Shown piece after piece: positions 61,216 through 64,000 of a stretch of DNA of 64,000 nucleotides (position 1 is the first letter of the stretch; each line of letters opens with the position of its first letter). The DNA lies in the NCBI GenBank assembly GCA_944474755.1, contig OX104112.1, positions 17,696,273-17,760,272 of the forward strand. Direction: 5' to 3'. The stretch comes from Limnoperna fortunei. Its lineage: Eukaryota; Mollusca; Bivalvia; Mytilida; Modiolidae. The notes under the pieces are model-generated. The model was not told where the DNA came from. It searched no databases and saw only the letters and a program-made list of their open reading frames with translations. A program made the position numbers and the translations under genes.

Positions 61216-62182
61216 TTACCACAGTACAAACAATTTATCAAATAGGTGCTCACACTGAACGTCTCCCACACTTATTGAACGAATATTGAGGTTCTGGAGG
61301 CCTTTGAATACCAGATGTCCAGGAGAACTGGAACTCAACAAGTAGCCACGAACTTTTCTAGTTCCATAACAAAAAGCCTCCCATTTCACGTTTATATTTA
61401 TCGTTTTCAACGGTCTTTTGCAGGGTTTTATCTGTCAGTTGAACTGACAGAAACACAAAGACTATACCTGTTTTCAATAAATTAAACTATGTTCACTTCA
61501 GTAATCCCGGTTTGAAATATTGATGCAAAATTTTACCGGAAGCTGACCTTTTGAATTTAACGGTAAATCAAAATAACGGAATCAATTAAAATTTAATGGA
61601 GGAATACAATTTGTCGTAATTGTAACAAATAATAAAAAAATCCGTTTCGTCAAAAACAAAGCCATAAAATAGATTTAAATTTTGTCGGCCATTCAAAGTA
61701 ATGGGAATGAAGGAGTATCTAAAATAAATCTTCAACAGGACTTTAAATATCCTCCATATACTAATGTAAGAAAATTGTAAGAAAATTTAGACATTTTTCT
61801 TTTAGTTTAGCGTAGTTTGCATTGATGTCCAAACGTTTTCATATCAAACTTAACCTAAACATTCCGCACGATTTTCTTGCGGAATTTGCGCACGTGTTTA
61901 AAGTTTAAACCTCGCGTTTCGCAAAAAACATAAAATATCAATATCCGATAAAAAATGTTGCAAATAAACATGAAAAGCGAGGTTTTATTAATGGAACTAG
62001 AACTTTTCCTGTTCTGAGAGTCTTCAATAGCATAAAAACAACTCGTCTGAAGCTACCCTTAAGCATTTATTCCGTTATTTACTTACTTGCAACTGGATCG
62101 CTCTGATCTTCTGCGAAATCACGACAGACCGAATACACAAATTCTCTTTATATACTATTAACGCGACCTTCGTAGAAGACAT
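61216..62182 (-). CDS. Small two-exon gene, unknown function
   Basis: Exon 1 (62,087-62,182) has ATG, 32 codons, and a strong donor (CAA then GTAAGTAA). Exon 2 (61,216-61,431) follows an acceptor (GAACTGACAG) in phase 0 and runs 72 codons to TAA, giving 103 residues. The sequence begins MSSTKVALIVYKENLCIRSV and includes KWEAFCYGTRKVRGYLLSSS and FKGLQNLNIRSISVGDVQ. There is no signal peptide or membrane segment. A GTGAGC donor inside exon 2 (after GACGTTCAGT) could splice to further exons, so the C-terminus is uncertain. I do not recognise the family. It is supported by two matching splice sites in phase and by composition, not by homology. Confidence 0.45.
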
Positions 62183-64000
62183 CTTAACGAAATATAAATT
62201 GTTCATTTAATATGTTACTATCAATAGCTAAACTTAAAAACATCGATTAAATGACTTAGAAGTAATTAGATATCTCAGTTTATTTAACACCAAACTAATG
62301 TATATATATATGTTGTTATATATATATATAGATATATTTTTTTAAAACTAGCCGTATCAATTTTTGTTACAACTTCATCGGGGTAATGATTTTCATTTTT
62401 CATATTCCAAATAATTAAGAAATAATTCACACAGGCTGCGGTTTATCATTGTTTTACAACTTGGTGACCATTTGTATCGTATTGTGTTATCCCGTGCGAC
62501 AGCGAATGCGAATTATTTCTATTCTAATAAGACAATTACGGTACATTTATAATATTTTCGTACCTATAGAAAACATATTTCCGCCATAAACATGCTATTC
62601 CGTCAATGTAACACACAATATATTGCACCGGATAATTATAGCGCATGTCGCTATTTATAAGATTAATACGTCATACGCAATAGCTTTCCGGTGGAGTTAC
62701 AGTTTTTTAATTAGAACAACCCTTTAAAACACACCCTCCTCAGCACGAGTTGCTCATAAATAAATAATTTTTTACCACAGTTGTGGTCTGAAAGCCTTTA
62801 AAGCACGTCATATTAGAATAAAATACAAAAAAATGTATGGAATTGTTTTAGCCATATTCAAATGTATGAATGCTAAATTATGATCATGGGGAGTTGTTTT
62901 ATTGTTTTCTTTTTAATTATAATAATTACGAAAATAATAAACAATAGATATTTATTGTCGAAAAATTTAGAATTAAATTGGTTGGGTCTAAGAAACACCT
63001 AAAATGTGAGGTTTGCAAGGTATTTCTCATCTGTCTCATGGCAATCCAAAACAAATCTTGCCATTGATTTATCATATATATTGTTTTATTCTGCAACTGT
63101 AAATCTATTTATTTTTTGCTATAAAATCTGGTTGAAATGACAATCATCTGCCAATTTAGCAGAAAGGGTGGTGAATAACTTCATCATTGTAAACCAATAA
63201 ACAATTAGAATGTCCCTTGCCTTAGACAGTGAGGGAAAGGATACTATGCACTGCATAGTATGATGCCATAAAATATAGATTTACTGTATTTAACACCCTG
63301 TATTCATATAATAGAAAGGATTGCATGATAAACAATTTAATTTGATTTGTACATACCCGTCTCCTGTCTAGGAACGCGCTACATTCGATCTATTTTGAAT
63401 TGGACCAGTTTTGGTATGTTGTTTGGCAAGGCTCGGGACATTTAACGGTCTTCTTATTTCTTCTTTACCATAATTGTTCCATGGAAAAAGTGTAGGAATG
63501 TTTGAATTATTGGAAAATTGTCCACTTTATACTCAGTGCTACACTAGAGGCTAGTAACCCGCAGGACGTCTGATTGCATTCAACCATTTACGTTTGATCG
63601 GTACATTTTGTGAAAATGAAAGACAAAATAACATCTCTTATGAACGGATACTTATATACACTCGGGAACAACACACCACTGATTGCATATACCCATTTTG
63701 GCATGTATAATTCATTAATCTTTCTACGATCCATGATTATCTACATTGACAACACACCTGCAATGATAGTGCATCATGTTGAGTAGTCTCCATCCAGATT
63801 CTTAAATTGCATTTGTGCGTCCGGATTCATCCCTATATTGAACTTGTTTGCATTGCGCCCAACAACTGGCGTAAGTTTTTTATTTGATGATATTTTTATT
63901 ATTGAAAAAATTACTTCCGGTCATACGAAGAAGTGTACGAAAGTTTACATTTGAATATTTTTTATTAAATATTGCATGATCAATTAATTAAACAATTATT
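62183..64000. other. Intergenic to window end
   Basis: Contains an AT dinucleotide patch (62,297-62,338) and a perfect palindrome ATACTATGCACTGCATAGTA plus T (63,241-63,261). The segment CCCGTCTCCTGTCTAGGAAC (63,357-63,376) resembles 37,865-37,885. No gene was recognised. Confidence 0.5.

Overview
This window is AT-rich, intron-containing eukaryotic DNA from an animal, very probably a bivalve and perhaps a mussel (Mytilidae). The reasons are spliced genes with GT-AG introns, a RING-less B-box/NHL-type TRIM protein of the kind expanded in bivalves, a tRNA-derived SINE with a CAAACAAAC tail present in many copies, Tc1, CR1/Jockey-like and other transposon remnants, and an interspersed repeat with the core CCAGACGCGCGTTT that I associate from memory with mussel transcripts. 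Most of the window is repeats and intergenic DNA. I found no rRNA, functional tRNA or CRISPR array.

Layout: 1-3.9 kb holds a 22-bp minisatellite, an inverted-repeat element, a foldback element with 9-bp target duplications and a 33-bp tandem repeat. 3.9-6.6 kb is a decayed LINE on the minus strand. 6.76-8.42 kb is the coding exon of a B-box TRIM-like protein (minus), with a duplicated and MITE-interrupted upstream region. 9.85-10.83 kb is a broken Tc1 element. 10.8-14.5 kb holds three copies of a noncoding repeat of about 1.46 kb. 14.86-15.99 kb is a foldback element whose arms are AT-rich satellite arrays.

The centrepiece is at 23,348-33,179: a 9.8-kb element bounded by TTAA duplications and 13-bp perfect terminal inverted repeats. 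It carries two convergent spliced genes. The plus-strand gene encodes an RG-rich protein with the cysteine-rich P2X7 'ballast' type domain. The minus-strand gene, with 12 phase-consistent exons, encodes a DDE-like protein that I interpret as the transposase (tentatively Kolobok-like). Both are disabled here, by a pogo-like insertion plus a frameshift in one and by stops plus a frameshift in the other. A SINE and a TAA-flanked MITE sit in the transposase introns. The arrangement suggests that the widespread P2X7-ballast-like genes of invertebrates may travel as part of a transposon.

35.6-37.8 kb holds a second LINE fragment and an SGNH-hydrolase-like remnant. 41-53.6 kb is SINE copies, MITEs, microsatellites and tandem duplications, with one weak coding remnant and weak promoter candidates. 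53.9-57.3 kb holds a five-coding-exon minus-strand gene for a 144-residue secreted, cysteine-containing precursor that ends in a short peptide after a Lys-Arg site. An in-frame TGA interrupts what looks like a longer Cys- and aromatic-rich tail. 61.2-62.2 kb holds a small two-exon minus-strand gene of unknown function.
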